Position numbers and translations under genes: made by a program. This document shows positions 46,975-55,943 of a stretch of DNA of 64,000 nt, one piece after another. Position 1 is the stretch's first letter, and each line of letters starts with the position of its first letter. The notes below the pieces were generated by a model. That model was not told the origin of the DNA and ran no database searches. It was given only the letters and a program-made list of their open reading frames with translations. The DNA is taken from the NCBI RefSeq assembly GCF_003999195.1, contig NZ_RJVR01000285.1:1-64000 (forward strand), given 5' to 3'. This DNA comes from Streptomyces soli (GTDB lineage: Bacteria; Actinomycetota; Actinomycetes; Streptomycetales; Streptomycetaceae).

Positions 46975-47119
46975 CGGATCTCCTCCCGGAGAGTGCGGGG
47001 CGCGTACGCGCAGACATCGCTCGGAAGTGTCCGGCAGGCCACTCGACCCCGGCTGGAAGCAGGGTGAACGCACGGTCCGGGCGGCGGAACGCCGGCGGTC
47101 TCCCGGACCCACCTGCGCA

Positions 47120-47137
47120 CCCAAGCGGGGCTCGAGC
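47120..47137 (+). promoter_or_regulatory. Possible SARP-type repeats before rmlA
   Basis: CCCAAGC (47120) and CTCGAGC (47131) are 11 bp apart in the 216-bp divergent gap between the glycosyltransferase and rmlA, about 55 bp before the rmlA start. Confidence 0.4.
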
Positions 47138-47190
47138 CGGGACCGCCAGCATGGGGCCGTCCGCCCTCGCCCACGTCGAAAGAGGGAAAA

Positions 47191-48081
47191 GTGAAAGGGA
47201 TCGTTCTCGCGGGTGGAAGCGGCACCCGACTGAATCCGATCACCGTCGGTGTGTCGAAGCAGCTCCTGCCGGTCTACGACAAGCCGATGATCTACTACCC
47301 GATGTCGGTGCTGATGCTGGCAGGCATCCAGGACATTCTGATCATCTCCACACCGAGGGACCTGCCGGGATTCCGCCGGCTCTTCGGAGACGGCAGCTCC
47401 CTCGGGCTGTCCATCAGCTACGCCGAGCAGGCGAGCCCGCGGGGAATCGCCGAGGCGTTCCTGATCGGTGGCGATCACGTGGGGACGGATTCCGTGGCAC
47501 TGGTGCTCGGGGACAACATCTTCCACGGCCCCGGCTTCGCGCGCCTGTTGCAGCGCAACGCGCGTGCCCTGCACGGCTGCGTGCTGTTCGGATACGAGGT
47601 GACGGATCCGCACCGCTACGGCATCGGTGAGGTCGACGAGCTGGGCAGACTGATCTCGCTGGAGGAGAAGCCCAAGCGTCCCCGGTCCAACCGGGCCGTC
47701 ACCGGGCTCTACTTCTACGACAACGACGTCCTCGACATCGCGCGCGACATCCGGCCGTCACCCCGCGGTGAGCTGGAGATCACCGATGTCAACCGGGTCT
47801 ACCTGGAACGCGGCGCGGCCAGGATGGTCGATCTCGGCCGCGGCTTCGCCTGGCTGGACACCGGCACCCACGACGCGCTGCTCACGGCAGGCCAGTACAT
47901 CCAGACCCTCGAGCACCGCCAGGGCGTCCGGATCGCCTGCCTCGAAGAGGTCGCCCTGCGGATGGGATACATCGACCGCGAAGCGTGCTGGGAGTTGGGA
48001 CAGGGGATAGGAAACACCCGCTACGGGCAGTACGTGCGCCAGATGGCGGCGCCGCGCGCTCTGCTGCGTGCGATCGACTGA
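47191..48081 (+). CDS. rmlA: Glucose-1-phosphate thymidylyltransferase
   Basis: 296 aa nucleotidyltransferase: GIVLAGGSGTRLNPITVGVS at the N terminus (nucleotide loop) and the VEEKPKRPRSN-like LEEKPKRPRSNRAVTG near residue 155. It makes dTDP-glucose, the first sugar intermediate. GTG start after AGAGGG. It opens an operon of rmlA, 2,3-dehydratase, epimerase and 3-ketoreductase, transcribed away from the glycosyltransferase. Confidence 0.96.
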   Translation: MKGIVLAGGSGTRLNPITVGVSKQLLPVYDKPMIYYPMSVLMLAGIQDILIISTPRDLPGFRRLFGDGSSLGLSISYAEQASPRGIAEAFLIGGDHVGTDSVALVLGDNIFHGPGFARLLQRNARALHGCVLFGYEVTDPHRYGIGEVDELGRLISLEEKPKRPRSNRAVTGLYFYDNDVLDIARDIRPSPRGELEITDVNRVYLERGAARMVDLGRGFAWLDTGTHDALLTAGQYIQTLEHRQGVRIACLEEVALRMGYIDREACWELGQGIGNTRYGQYVRQMAAPRALLRAID

Positions 48082-48090
48082 GGGGGACGA

Positions 48091-49428
48091 GTGTTCCGCG
48101 ATCTGTCGGACTTCCACGCCTGGTGGGCAGAACGAACCCGGGCCAACGACTACCGCGTCACCAGGACGCCGCTGGAGTCGATGCCCGGCTGGGCCCTCGA
48201 ACCCGGCACCGAAAACATCGTCCATGACAGCGGCAGGTTCTTCTCGGTCTGCGGGCTGGAGATCCGCACCGATCACCGCGAAGTGGCGAGCTGGTCCCAG
48301 CCGATCATCGTGCAGCCCGAGATCGGCATCCTCGGCATCCTCGTCAAAATGATCGACGGCCGGCCGCACTGCCTGCTGCAGGCCAAGATGGAGCCGGGCA
48401 ACGTCAACCTGCTCCAGCTGTCGCCGACGGTACAGGCGACCCGCAGCAACTACACCCGGGTGCACCGGGGAAGCGCGGTGCCGTATCTCGACCACTTCGT
48501 CGCCCCGCGGGGCGGCCGGGTCGTCTTCGACGCCCTGCAGTCCGAGCAGGGTTCGTGGTTCCTCGGCAAGCGGAACCGCAACATGATCGTCGAGGTGACG
48601 GGCGAGGTGCCGGTGCGCGACGACTACTGCTGGCTCGACCTCGAGCAGATCGCCGTGCTGCTCAAGGAGCCCAACCTGGTCAACATGGACACCCGTACGG
48701 TGCTGTCCGGCATGCCGTTCCTCCTCTCGCAGTACGGCGGTGCGCCACGGCACGAGGAGAGCCCGGGAGGGGCCCTCCACGCCTACGGGGAACTGCTGAG
48801 CTGGCTCTCCGAGATGAAGTCGAGGTACGTCCTGACCCGCCGAACGGTGCCGTTGGCGCAGCTTGCGCGGTGGAAACGCACGGGCGGCGAGATCGTGCAC
48901 GAGGAGAGCCGCTACTTCTCCATCGTCGGCGTGGACGTGCAGGCGACCAACCGTGAGGTGGCGCAGTGGTCGCAGCCGATGCTGAAACCGGCCGGGCGCG
49001 GGGTGATCGGCTTCCTGGGCCGGACGATCGACGGGGTCTTCCATGTGCTGGTCCGCGCGAAGACGGAGGCCGGCACGCACGACGTGCTCGAACTGGCACC
49101 GACGGTGAGCTGCAACGCGGCCAACTACGCCTGTCTGTCGCCCGAACTCCGGCCCCGCTACCTGGACGACCTCGAACGGGCGGCTGCCACGCGGGCCCTG
49201 GTCGACGTCGTGCACTCGGAGGAGGGAGGCAGGTTCCTCCACGCGGAGAACCGCTACCTGGTGGTCGATGCCGGCGAGGACTTCGGGCTGGACGTCCCGG
49301 ACGACTTCCGCTGGATGACGGTCGATCAGCTGACCGCGTTGCTGAGGTACGGCAATCACGTCGACGTCGCCGCCCGCTGCCTGCTCAGCTGCCTCGCGGC
49401 CGTCCCCGCCCCGGTGGCGGTCGGATGA
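48091..49428 (+). CDS. NDP-hexose 2,3-dehydratase
   Basis: 445 aa with two similar halves (about 1-215 and 240-445), each carrying the family pattern of a W-A-L/H-E start and a Q-P-I/M plus SPTVQ/APTVS-N-Y stretch (TRSNYTR near residue 115; SCNAANYACL near 345). It removes the 2-OH of dTDP-4-keto-6-deoxyglucose, committing the sugar to a 2,6-dideoxy type. GTG 48091 is 9 bp after the rmlA stop. Confidence 0.94.
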   Translation: MFRDLSDFHAWWAERTRANDYRVTRTPLESMPGWALEPGTENIVHDSGRFFSVCGLEIRTDHREVASWSQPIIVQPEIGILGILVKMIDGRPHCLLQAKMEPGNVNLLQLSPTVQATRSNYTRVHRGSAVPYLDHFVAPRGGRVVFDALQSEQGSWFLGKRNRNMIVEVTGEVPVRDDYCWLDLEQIAVLLKEPNLVNMDTRTVLSGMPFLLSQYGGAPRHEESPGGALHAYGELLSWLSEMKSRYVLTRRTVPLAQLARWKRTGGEIVHEESRYFSIVGVDVQATNREVAQWSQPMLKPAGRGVIGFLGRTIDGVFHVLVRAKTEAGTHDVLELAPTVSCNAANYACLSPELRPRYLDDLERAAATRALVDVVHSEEGGRFLHAENRYLVVDAGEDFGLDVPDDFRWMTVDQLTALLRYGNHVDVAARCLLSCLAAVPAPVAVG

Positions 49429-49507
49429 GGGCGGAGGCACCCGGCGGCGGCCGGCCCGGCATCCGGCACCAACTGACGGCACTCGAAGGCGAACAGGAGC
49501 GAAAGTG

Positions 49508-50134
49508 ATGGAGATCAGCGAAATGGCGGTGCGGGACGCGTACCGGATCACGCCGGAGCACCTGCCCGACCGGCGCGGCCTGTTCTTCGAGGCCTGGCGC
49601 GCCCGTGCGCTGACGGAGGCACTGGGGCACGAGTTCACGGTCTCCCAGGTGAACTACTCGGTGTCGGGGCGCAACACGTTGCGCGGCATTCACGGTACGA
49701 CAGTCCCGCCGGGCCAGGCCAAGCTGGTCACTTGCGTACGCGGTGCCGCGCTGGACGTGGTGGTGGACCTGCGGATCGGGTCACCCACCTTCGGCATGTA
49801 CGACGTCACCCTTCAGGAAGCGGGCTCCGGCATCGGCGTCTACCTCGCCGACGGACTCGGCCACGCCTTCCTCGCGCTGGCCGACGACACCTGCATGAAC
49901 TACCTGTGCTCCGAGGAGTACGTCCCCGGAACCATGATCGACATCCAGGCGCTCGACCCGGAGCTGGCCATACCCTGGGGCCTGACCGAACCGCCGATCC
50001 GGTCGGACAAGGACGCCGCGGCTCCCACCCTGGCCGAGGCCGCGGAGAGGGGACTGCTGCCGGTCTACGAACAGCTCGTGCCGACGGCCGCTCGGGGCAC
50101 GCGGACCTCCGCCGAAGGAGAGGTCCGGCTGTGA
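49508..50134 (+). CDS. dTDP-4-keto-6-deoxyhexose 3,5- or 5-epimerase
   Basis: 208 aa RmlC-like cupin. The catalytic His region reads NTLRGIHGTTVPPGQAKLV near residue 60, the variant seen in antibiotic sugar pathways rather than LPS ones. DVVVDLRIGSPTFG follows, then the YLCSEEY region near residue 135. Epimerisation at C-5 turns the D-series into an L-sugar, so the product probably carries an L-2,6-dideoxyhexose. ATG 49508 chosen; the stop overlaps the next GTG. Confidence 0.92.
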   Translation: MEISEMAVRDAYRITPEHLPDRRGLFFEAWRARALTEALGHEFTVSQVNYSVSGRNTLRGIHGTTVPPGQAKLVTCVRGAALDVVVDLRIGSPTFGMYDVTLQEAGSGIGVYLADGLGHAFLALADDTCMNYLCSEEYVPGTMIDIQALDPELAIPWGLTEPPIRSDKDAAAPTLAEAAERGLLPVYEQLVPTAARGTRTSAEGEVRL

Positions 50135-51132
50135 CGGGCGCGCGGGTCACAGGCCTTCCGGTGGTGCGGATGGGGGTCATCGGCTGCGCCGACATCGCCT
50201 GGCGGCGGACCCTGCCCGCGATGCTCGACGAGAAGACGATCGACGTCGTCGCCCTCGCGAGCCGGGACGGGCAGCGGGCGAAGCGGTTCGCGGACCGGTT
50301 CGGCGGTGAGCCGGTCGAGGGCTACCAGGCCCTGCTCGAACGCGACGACGTGGACGCCGTCTACGTCCCGCTGCCCGCGATGCTGCACGCCGAGTGGATC
50401 GAACGGGCCCTGGACGCGGGCAAGCATGTGCTGGCGGAAAAGCCGCTGACGACCGACGCCGCGGCGACGCGGCGCCTGCTGGAGCTGGCGGCCGCGCGCG
50501 GCCTGGTACTCCTCGAGAACTTCATGTTCCTCCATCACGCCCAGCACACGGCCGTGGACCGGCGGCTGGCCGACGGCGCGATCGGCGAACTGCGCCACTT
50601 CACCGGCGTGTTCACCATTCCGCCCAAGCCCTCGGACGACATCCGCAACTTCCCGGCGGTCGGGGGCGGAGCACTGTTCGACATCGGGGTCTACCCGCTG
50701 CGCGCCGCGGGGCGTTTCCTCGGTCCCGACCTGCGGCTCTCGGGCGCGGTGCTGCGCGTGGACAGACAGCGTGACGTCGTGGTCTCCGGATCGGTACAGC
50801 TGTTCCGGCAGGACGGGGTCACGGCCCAGCTGAGATTCGGCATGGAGCACGCGTACCGCACGCACTACGAACTCTCCGGCTCACACGGCAGGCTGTGGCT
50901 GGACCGGGTGTTCACTCCGCCGGACTCGTACCAGCCGGTGCTGTACGTGGAGCGGCAGGACCACCGCGAAGAGCTGACCCTGCCCGCCGACCGGCAGTTC
51001 GGCAACGTCGTGCGAGCCTTCGCCGAGGCGGTCCTCACCGGCGACACGCTCGATGAGCAGGCGCAGGCCTCCAAGCGGCACGCGCAGCTCGTCGAGGAGG
51101 TGAACTCCCGGGCCCGGCGACAGTACATCTGA
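50131..51132 (+). CDS. NDP-hexose 3-ketoreductase (Gfo/Idh/MocA)
   Basis: 333 aa. The N-terminal Rossmann domain (MGVIGCADIAWRRTLPAM) is followed by the conserved EKP of the family (LAEKPLTTD near residue 103) and a C-terminal alpha/beta domain with GGGALFDIGVYPL near residue 180. With the 2,3-dehydratase it sets the C-3 hydroxyl of the 2-deoxysugar. It starts with GTG overlapping the epimerase stop (GTGA). No 4-ketoreductase follows in the operon. Confidence 0.92.
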   Translation: MTGARVTGLPVVRMGVIGCADIAWRRTLPAMLDEKTIDVVALASRDGQRAKRFADRFGGEPVEGYQALLERDDVDAVYVPLPAMLHAEWIERALDAGKHVLAEKPLTTDAAATRRLLELAAARGLVLLENFMFLHHAQHTAVDRRLADGAIGELRHFTGVFTIPPKPSDDIRNFPAVGGGALFDIGVYPLRAAGRFLGPDLRLSGAVLRVDRQRDVVVSGSVQLFRQDGVTAQLRFGMEHAYRTHYELSGSHGRLWLDRVFTPPDSYQPVLYVERQDHREELTLPADRQFGNVVRAFAEAVLTGDTLDEQAQASKRHAQLVEEVNSRARRQYI

Positions 51133-51304
51133 CGCCCCGGCACGAGGTCACCGGCGTCACGCGCCGCCCCAGCCGTACACCAGGCCCGCTCCAGACGGCC
51201 CTTGCAGGGTGGGACACATCACGCGCACCGGGCATCGCCGCCGTGCGGCCGCCCGGCGTGACCGGACGTCCTCGTTCGAGGACCGGATGAAGGAGACAGC
51301 CACG

Positions 51305-52825
51305 GTGAGCCGGAGCAGGCCGGAGGACCTCACGCATCCCGCGCCGCCACGCCCCGAGGAGGACGGCGAGCAGTCCGGCCCGCTGCGGCCCGGCGCGTGG
51401 GCGGACGACCCCGCCGTACCGCGTAACGGGGCCGCGGGCCCCGGGGCCCGCCGTGGTTTTCTCACCCTGCTCGGCGTCGACCTGTGGGAACGCTTCAGCT
51501 TCTTCGGCATGGCGGCGATCCTCGTCCTCTACCTCACCGCCGCCCCCGCCGACGGCGGCCTGGGCATGTCCCAGCAAACGGCCACCGCGCTCTTCGCGAC
51601 CTACATGTCCCTGAACTTCATGGCCGGGCTGCCCGGGGGCTGGCTCGCGGACCGGGTCCTCGGGGCCCGCCGGGCCGTACTGGCGGGCGGCGCGCTCATC
51701 GCCTGCGGCCATGCCGTGCTCGCGATCGCGGCCGTCCCGGCCCTGTACGCCGGTCTGGCACTCGTCGTCGTCGGCACCGGCCTGGTCAAGCCGTCCCTGG
51801 CCGCCATGGTGTCCGCGGTCAGCGGCACGGCCAAGCGGGAGGAGGCCTTCTCCCGCTTCTACATGTGCATCCAGGTCTCCGCACTGCTCGCCCCGCTCGT
51901 CACAGGACTGCTCGCGGAGAAGGTCACCTGGCACCTGGGCTTCGCCGCGGCCGCCTTCGGCATGGCGGCGGGCCTTGCCCAGTTCCGTCTCGGCCTGCGC
52001 GTCCTCGACGGCGTCGGCAGCGCCCCCACCTGCCCCCTGACCCGCGCGGAGGCACGCACGGCCGCTCGGCGCGCCGCCGTGGTCGTCCTGGTCGGCGCCG
52101 CCGCCGCGACCGCGGTCGTCCTCGGCCTGCTGCCGCTGCTGGCGGTGCTGGCCCTGCTGGGCCTGGCCACGGTGTTCCTGCCGTTTCTCCATCTGCGCGC
52201 CCTGGGCCGCCGCAGTGCGGTCGACCGGCGTCGGCTGACCGCCTTCGCCGCGGTCATGGCAGCCTCGGCGGCCTTCTGGATGATCTTCGCGCAGAGCGGT
52301 TCCGTCCTGTCCCTGTTCGCCGCGCACCACACCGACCGCGACGTCCTCGGCTTCACGGTCCCCGCGAGTTGGCTGCAGTCCGTGCACCCGCTGTTCATCC
52401 TGCTCCTGGCGCCCTTCGCCGGCCGGCTGCGTGCTCGGACGACCACCAAGTTCGCCGGAGCCCTGGCCGCGGCCGGGCTGAGCTTCATCGTCATGACGGC
52501 GGCCGCCCTGCTGGCCCGCACCGGCGATGTCTCGGTGGCGTGGCTGATCGCCGTCTACCTGCTGTACTCCCTGGGTGAGGTCGTGCTCGCCCCGGCCGGC
52601 CTGGCACTGGCCGCCGCGACCGCCCCACCCGGCTACCTCAACCGGTTCCTGGCGCTGAACGGCATGTTCGCCGCCGTCGGAGTCGTCCTCGGCGGCCAGT
52701 TCTTCCGCCTGACCGCCGTCCTGCCCCTGCCCTTCTACTTCCTGGCGCTGGCCGGGATCGCCCTGGCAGCCGGCGCGGCCGTGGCTGCCGCCGCCCGCCG
52801 TCTGCGCCTCCACCTGCCTGCCTGA
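51305..52825 (+). CDS. POT/PTR-family MFS transporter
   Basis: 506 aa with 12-14 hydrophobic segments and the proton-dependent oligopeptide transporter signature near the start (FLTLLGVDLWERFSFFGMAA, residues about 54-73) and GTGLVKPSLAAMVSA near residue 159. A third exporter-like protein for a cluster already holding two DHA2 pumps; it may import peptides or export product. GTG 51305, with AAGGAG nine bases before it, is preferred to ATG 51287. It is the last gene that plausibly belongs to the cluster. Confidence 0.88.
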   Translation: MSRSRPEDLTHPAPPRPEEDGEQSGPLRPGAWADDPAVPRNGAAGPGARRGFLTLLGVDLWERFSFFGMAAILVLYLTAAPADGGLGMSQQTATALFATYMSLNFMAGLPGGWLADRVLGARRAVLAGGALIACGHAVLAIAAVPALYAGLALVVVGTGLVKPSLAAMVSAVSGTAKREEAFSRFYMCIQVSALLAPLVTGLLAEKVTWHLGFAAAAFGMAAGLAQFRLGLRVLDGVGSAPTCPLTRAEARTAARRAAVVVLVGAAAATAVVLGLLPLLAVLALLGLATVFLPFLHLRALGRRSAVDRRRLTAFAAVMAASAAFWMIFAQSGSVLSLFAAHHTDRDVLGFTVPASWLQSVHPLFILLLAPFAGRLRARTTTKFAGALAAAGLSFIVMTAAALLARTGDVSVAWLIAVYLLYSLGEVVLAPAGLALAAATAPPGYLNRFLALNGMFAAVGVVLGGQFFRLTAVLPLPFYFLALAGIALAAGAAVAAAARRLRLHLPA

Positions 52826-52952
52826 CCGCCTGACACCGAGCCGGAGCCGGGGCTTTCCCGTCTGCGATCCGCCCCCCGAAGGCGGTCAGCCCGGCGACCT
52901 CAGCGACCGCTCCCGCACCCGCTCCACATGCCCCCCGAACACCTCCCGAGCT

Positions 52953-53114
52953 GTGACTGAGAGGTTCTTAGGTCGAAGGGACTGGAACCGGGCGCGCGCC
53001 CGCAGGACCCACTGCCGACACGGCCACGAGTACACGTCGGAGAACACGTACCTGGACCCTCGAGGCTTCCGGCAGTGCCGGGCCTGTCGTAGCGAGAAGA
53101 ACAAGAGCCGTTAG
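52953..53114 (+). pseudogene. HNH-nuclease-like C-terminal remnant
   Basis: A 53-codon frame whose second half has the zinc-knuckle pattern C-x2-GHEYT-x-ENTY...C-x2-C (HCRHGHEYTSENTYLD, then RQCRACR) seen at the ends of phage-type HNH endonucleases. No nuclease core precedes it. It lies in the 338-bp gap between the transporter and the pcaL-type gene, at the right border of the cluster, and is probably debris from a mobile element. Confidence 0.45.
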
Positions 53115-53163
53115 GTTGGGACCGGCCGTGTGAGATCCCGTGAGAGATGAGAGGGTCAGAAGG

Positions 53164-54429
53164 GTGAGCGAGACACCAGCGAAAACCCTGCAATACCGCT
53201 TTGACGGGCCAGAAGACGCACCTGTCCTGATCTTGGGGCCCTCACTGGGTACCACATGGCACATGTGGGACCGCCAGGTGCCCGAGCTGACCCGGCAGTG
53301 GCGCGTCCTGCGCTACGACCTCCCCGGCCACGGCGGAGCACCGGCGGAGCCGGCCAACGCCACCGCCGAACTGGCCGACCGGCTGCTCGCCACCCTCGAC
53401 GGGCTCAGCATCGAGAGCTTCGGCTACGCCGGCTGCTCCATCGGCGGCGCCATCGGCACCCAGCTCGCCCTGCGCGCCCCGCACCGGGTCGCCTCCCTCG
53501 CCCTGATCTCCTCCTCCGCCCGCTACGGCACCCCCGACGAGTGGCGGCAGCGCGGCGTGATCGTACGGGCCAACGGGCTCGGCCAGATCGCGCATAGCGC
53601 CCCGGAGCGCTGGTTCGCCGACGGCTTCCGGGCGACGCAGGGTGCCATCGTCGAGTGGGCGGTGCAGATGGTGCGGACCACAGAACCGGGCTGCTACATC
53701 GCCGCCTGCGAGGCCATGGCCGCCCACGACCTGCGCGAGGAGCTGGCCCGCATCACCGTGCCGACCCTCGTCCTCGGCGGCGCGGAGGACCCAGTCACGC
53801 CCCCGGCCGACGCGCGGGTCCTGGTCGCCGGAATACCGGACGCGCGGCTCGCCATCGTGCCGGGCGCCTCGCACCTCGTCCCGGTCGAGCAGCCCGCCGC
53901 CGTCACCGACCTTCTCGTACGGCACTTCGGCACCGCCTGGGCCGGGCCGCCGGTGCTCGTGCCGGTGCCGGTGGCCGAACCGGTCGCCGCCCCCGTTTCC
54001 GTCGCCGTCCCCACCGCGCCCGAACCGGCCGGGCCGGCGGGGGAGGTTCTCCCGGACCCGTACGACGCCGGGATGAAGGTGCGCCGCGAGGTGCTGGGCG
54101 ACGCGCACGTGGACCGGGCCGGCGCGGGCGCCGACGAGTTCACCGAGGACTTCCAGGAGTTCATCACCCGCTACGCCTGGGGTGAGATCTGGACCCGCGA
54201 GGGCCTCGACCGCCGCACCCGCAGCGTCGTCACCCTCACCGCGCTCGCCGCCCGGGGCCACTACGACGAACTGGCCTTCCACACCCGCGCCGCACTGCGC
54301 AACGGACTCAGCCCCGCCGAGATCAAGGAGGTGCTGATGCACACCGCCGTCTACTGCGGGGTGCCGGCCGCGAACTCCGCCTTCGCGGTGGCCCAGCGTG
54401 TTATCCAGGAAGAAACTGCACCACGTTGA
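53164..54429 (+). CDS. pcaL: 3-oxoadipate enol-lactonase / 4-carboxymuconolactone decarboxylase fusion
   Basis: 421 aa. Residues 1 to about 260 are an alpha/beta hydrolase (nucleophile in GCSIGGAIG near residue 96). An Ala/Pro/Val-rich linker of about 30 residues follows, then a carboxymuconolactone decarboxylase domain (RREVLGDAHVDRA to the end). This is the PcaL (PcaD-PcaC) fusion of the protocatechuate branch of the beta-ketoadipate pathway. The other pca genes are not adjacent. GTG 53164 is the natural start. It is a chromosomal catabolic gene, not a cluster gene. Confidence 0.92.
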   Translation: MSETPAKTLQYRFDGPEDAPVLILGPSLGTTWHMWDRQVPELTRQWRVLRYDLPGHGGAPAEPANATAELADRLLATLDGLSIESFGYAGCSIGGAIGTQLALRAPHRVASLALISSSARYGTPDEWRQRGVIVRANGLGQIAHSAPERWFADGFRATQGAIVEWAVQMVRTTEPGCYIAACEAMAAHDLREELARITVPTLVLGGAEDPVTPPADARVLVAGIPDARLAIVPGASHLVPVEQPAAVTDLLVRHFGTAWAGPPVLVPVPVAEPVAAPVSVAVPTAPEPAGPAGEVLPDPYDAGMKVRREVLGDAHVDRAGAGADEFTEDFQEFITRYAWGEIWTREGLDRRTRSVVTLTALAARGHYDELAFHTRAALRNGLSPAEIKEVLMHTAVYCGVPAANSAFAVAQRVIQEETAPR

Positions 54430-54459
54430 TGATCGGCGGGCGGGCCCCGGTCGGCCATC

Positions 54460-55116
54460 ATGGTTCGTATGAAGCTGACCAAGAAGGGCCACGCCTGCGT
54501 CCGGCTGGAGAAGGACGGGCGCACGCTCGTCATCGACCCCGGTACTTTCAGCGAGGAGGACGCCGCCGTCGGCGCCGAGGCCGTCCTCGTCACCCATGAA
54601 CACCTCGACCACTTCAACGAGGACCGGTTGCGGGCCGCGCTGGAGGCGAACCCCGAGGCCGAGATCTGGACGCTGAGCAGCGTCGCGGAGAAGGTCGCGG
54701 CGGCCTTCCCGGGACGGGTGCACACGGTGGGGGAGGGCGACACCTTCTCCGCCGCCGGGTTCGACATCCAGGTGCACGGAGAGCTGCACGCCGTGATCCA
54801 CCCGGACATCCCGCGCATCACCAACGTGGGTTACCTGGTGGACGGCAGCCTCTTCCACCCCGGCGACGCGCTCACCGTCCCGGACAGCCCGGTCGACACC
54901 CTGCTGCTGCCGGTGCACGCGCCGTGGAACAAGGTGGCGGAGGTCATCGACTACGTACGCGAGATCAAGCCGCAGCGCGCGATCGACGTCCACGACGGGC
55001 TGCTCACCGACATCGCGCGCATGGTCTACGACAACCTGCTCGGCCCCAACGGCCCGGGCGTCGCCGGAGCCGACCACGGCCGACTCGCGCCGGGCGAGAG
55101 CCTCGACCTGGGCTGA
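54460..55116 (+). CDS. MBL-fold metal-dependent hydrolase
   Basis: 218 aa metallo-beta-lactamase fold. The zinc-binding motif T-H-E-H-L-D-H lies near residue 47, and further His/Asp ligands occur in HGELHAVIH and HPGD. The start may be ATG 54460 or the in-frame ATG 54469. The substrate is unknown; related proteins are UlaG-like hydrolases. It stands 30 bp after pcaL and is probably an independent housekeeping gene. Confidence 0.85.
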   Translation: MVRMKLTKKGHACVRLEKDGRTLVIDPGTFSEEDAAVGAEAVLVTHEHLDHFNEDRLRAALEANPEAEIWTLSSVAEKVAAAFPGRVHTVGEGDTFSAAGFDIQVHGELHAVIHPDIPRITNVGYLVDGSLFHPGDALTVPDSPVDTLLLPVHAPWNKVAEVIDYVREIKPQRAIDVHDGLLTDIARMVYDNLLGPNGPGVAGADHGRLAPGESLDLG

Positions 55117-55163
55117 AGCGCTGCTCCCTCCGGCTGTCAGAGGCGGGCGGTACATTCGAGGGC

Positions 55164-55943
55164 ATGCGCATCGCCACATGGAACGTCAACTCGATCGCCG
55201 CCCGCCTCCCCCGGCTGCTGGCCTGGCTCGAAGCCTCGGGCACGGATGTGCTGTGCATCCAGGAGACCAAGTGCACCGAGGAGCAGTTTCCCTTCGACGA
55301 GCTCCGGGCGATCGGCTACGAGGCCGCCGTCAACTGCACCGGCCGGTGGAACGGGGTGGCGCTGCTCTCCCGCGTCGGCCTGGAGGACGTGGTCGTCGGC
55401 CTGCCCGGTGGCCCGCTCTACGAGGAGGTGGACGAGCCGCGCGCGGTGTCCGCCACCTGCGGTCCGGTCCGGGTCTGGTCGGTCTACGTACCCAACGGCC
55501 GTGAGGTCGGGCACGACCACTACGCCTACAAGCTCCGCTGGTTCGAGGCGCTGCGGTCCGCCGTCGCCGAGGACGCGGCCGGCGAGCGCCCCTTCGCGAT
55601 CCTGGGCGACTACAACGTGGCGCCGACCGATGAGGACGTCTACGACCCGGCGGTCTTCGAGGGCCTGACCCATGTCACCCCCGCCGAGCGGGCCGCCCTG
55701 GCCGCGCTGCGTGAGGCTGGGCTGAGCGACGTGGTGCCCCGCCCGCTGAAGTACGACCGCCCGTACACCTACTGGGACTACCGCCAGCTCGCCTTTCCCA
55801 AGAACCGGGGCATGCGCATCGACCTCGTCTACGCCAACCAGCCCTTCACCAAGGCCGTCGGCGACGCCTATGCGGACCGCGAGGAGCGCAAGGGCAAGGG
55901 CGCCTCGGATCACGCGCCGGTCGTGGTCGACCTCGACGTCTGA
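55164..55943 (+). CDS. xthA: Exodeoxyribonuclease III
   Basis: 259 aa AP-endonuclease/exonuclease of the EEP fold. It has MRIATWNVNSIAARLPRLL at the N terminus, CIQETKC with the metal-binding Glu near residue 34, LGDYNVAPTDEDVYDP near residue 148, and GASDHAPVVVDL at the end. It removes abasic sites in base-excision repair. Its 3' end overlaps the convergent gene by 34 bp. Confidence 0.95.
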   Translation: MRIATWNVNSIAARLPRLLAWLEASGTDVLCIQETKCTEEQFPFDELRAIGYEAAVNCTGRWNGVALLSRVGLEDVVVGLPGGPLYEEVDEPRAVSATCGPVRVWSVYVPNGREVGHDHYAYKLRWFEALRSAVAEDAAGERPFAILGDYNVAPTDEDVYDPAVFEGLTHVTPAERAALAALREAGLSDVVPRPLKYDRPYTYWDYRQLAFPKNRGMRIDLVYANQPFTKAVGDAYADREERKGKGASDHAPVVVDLDV

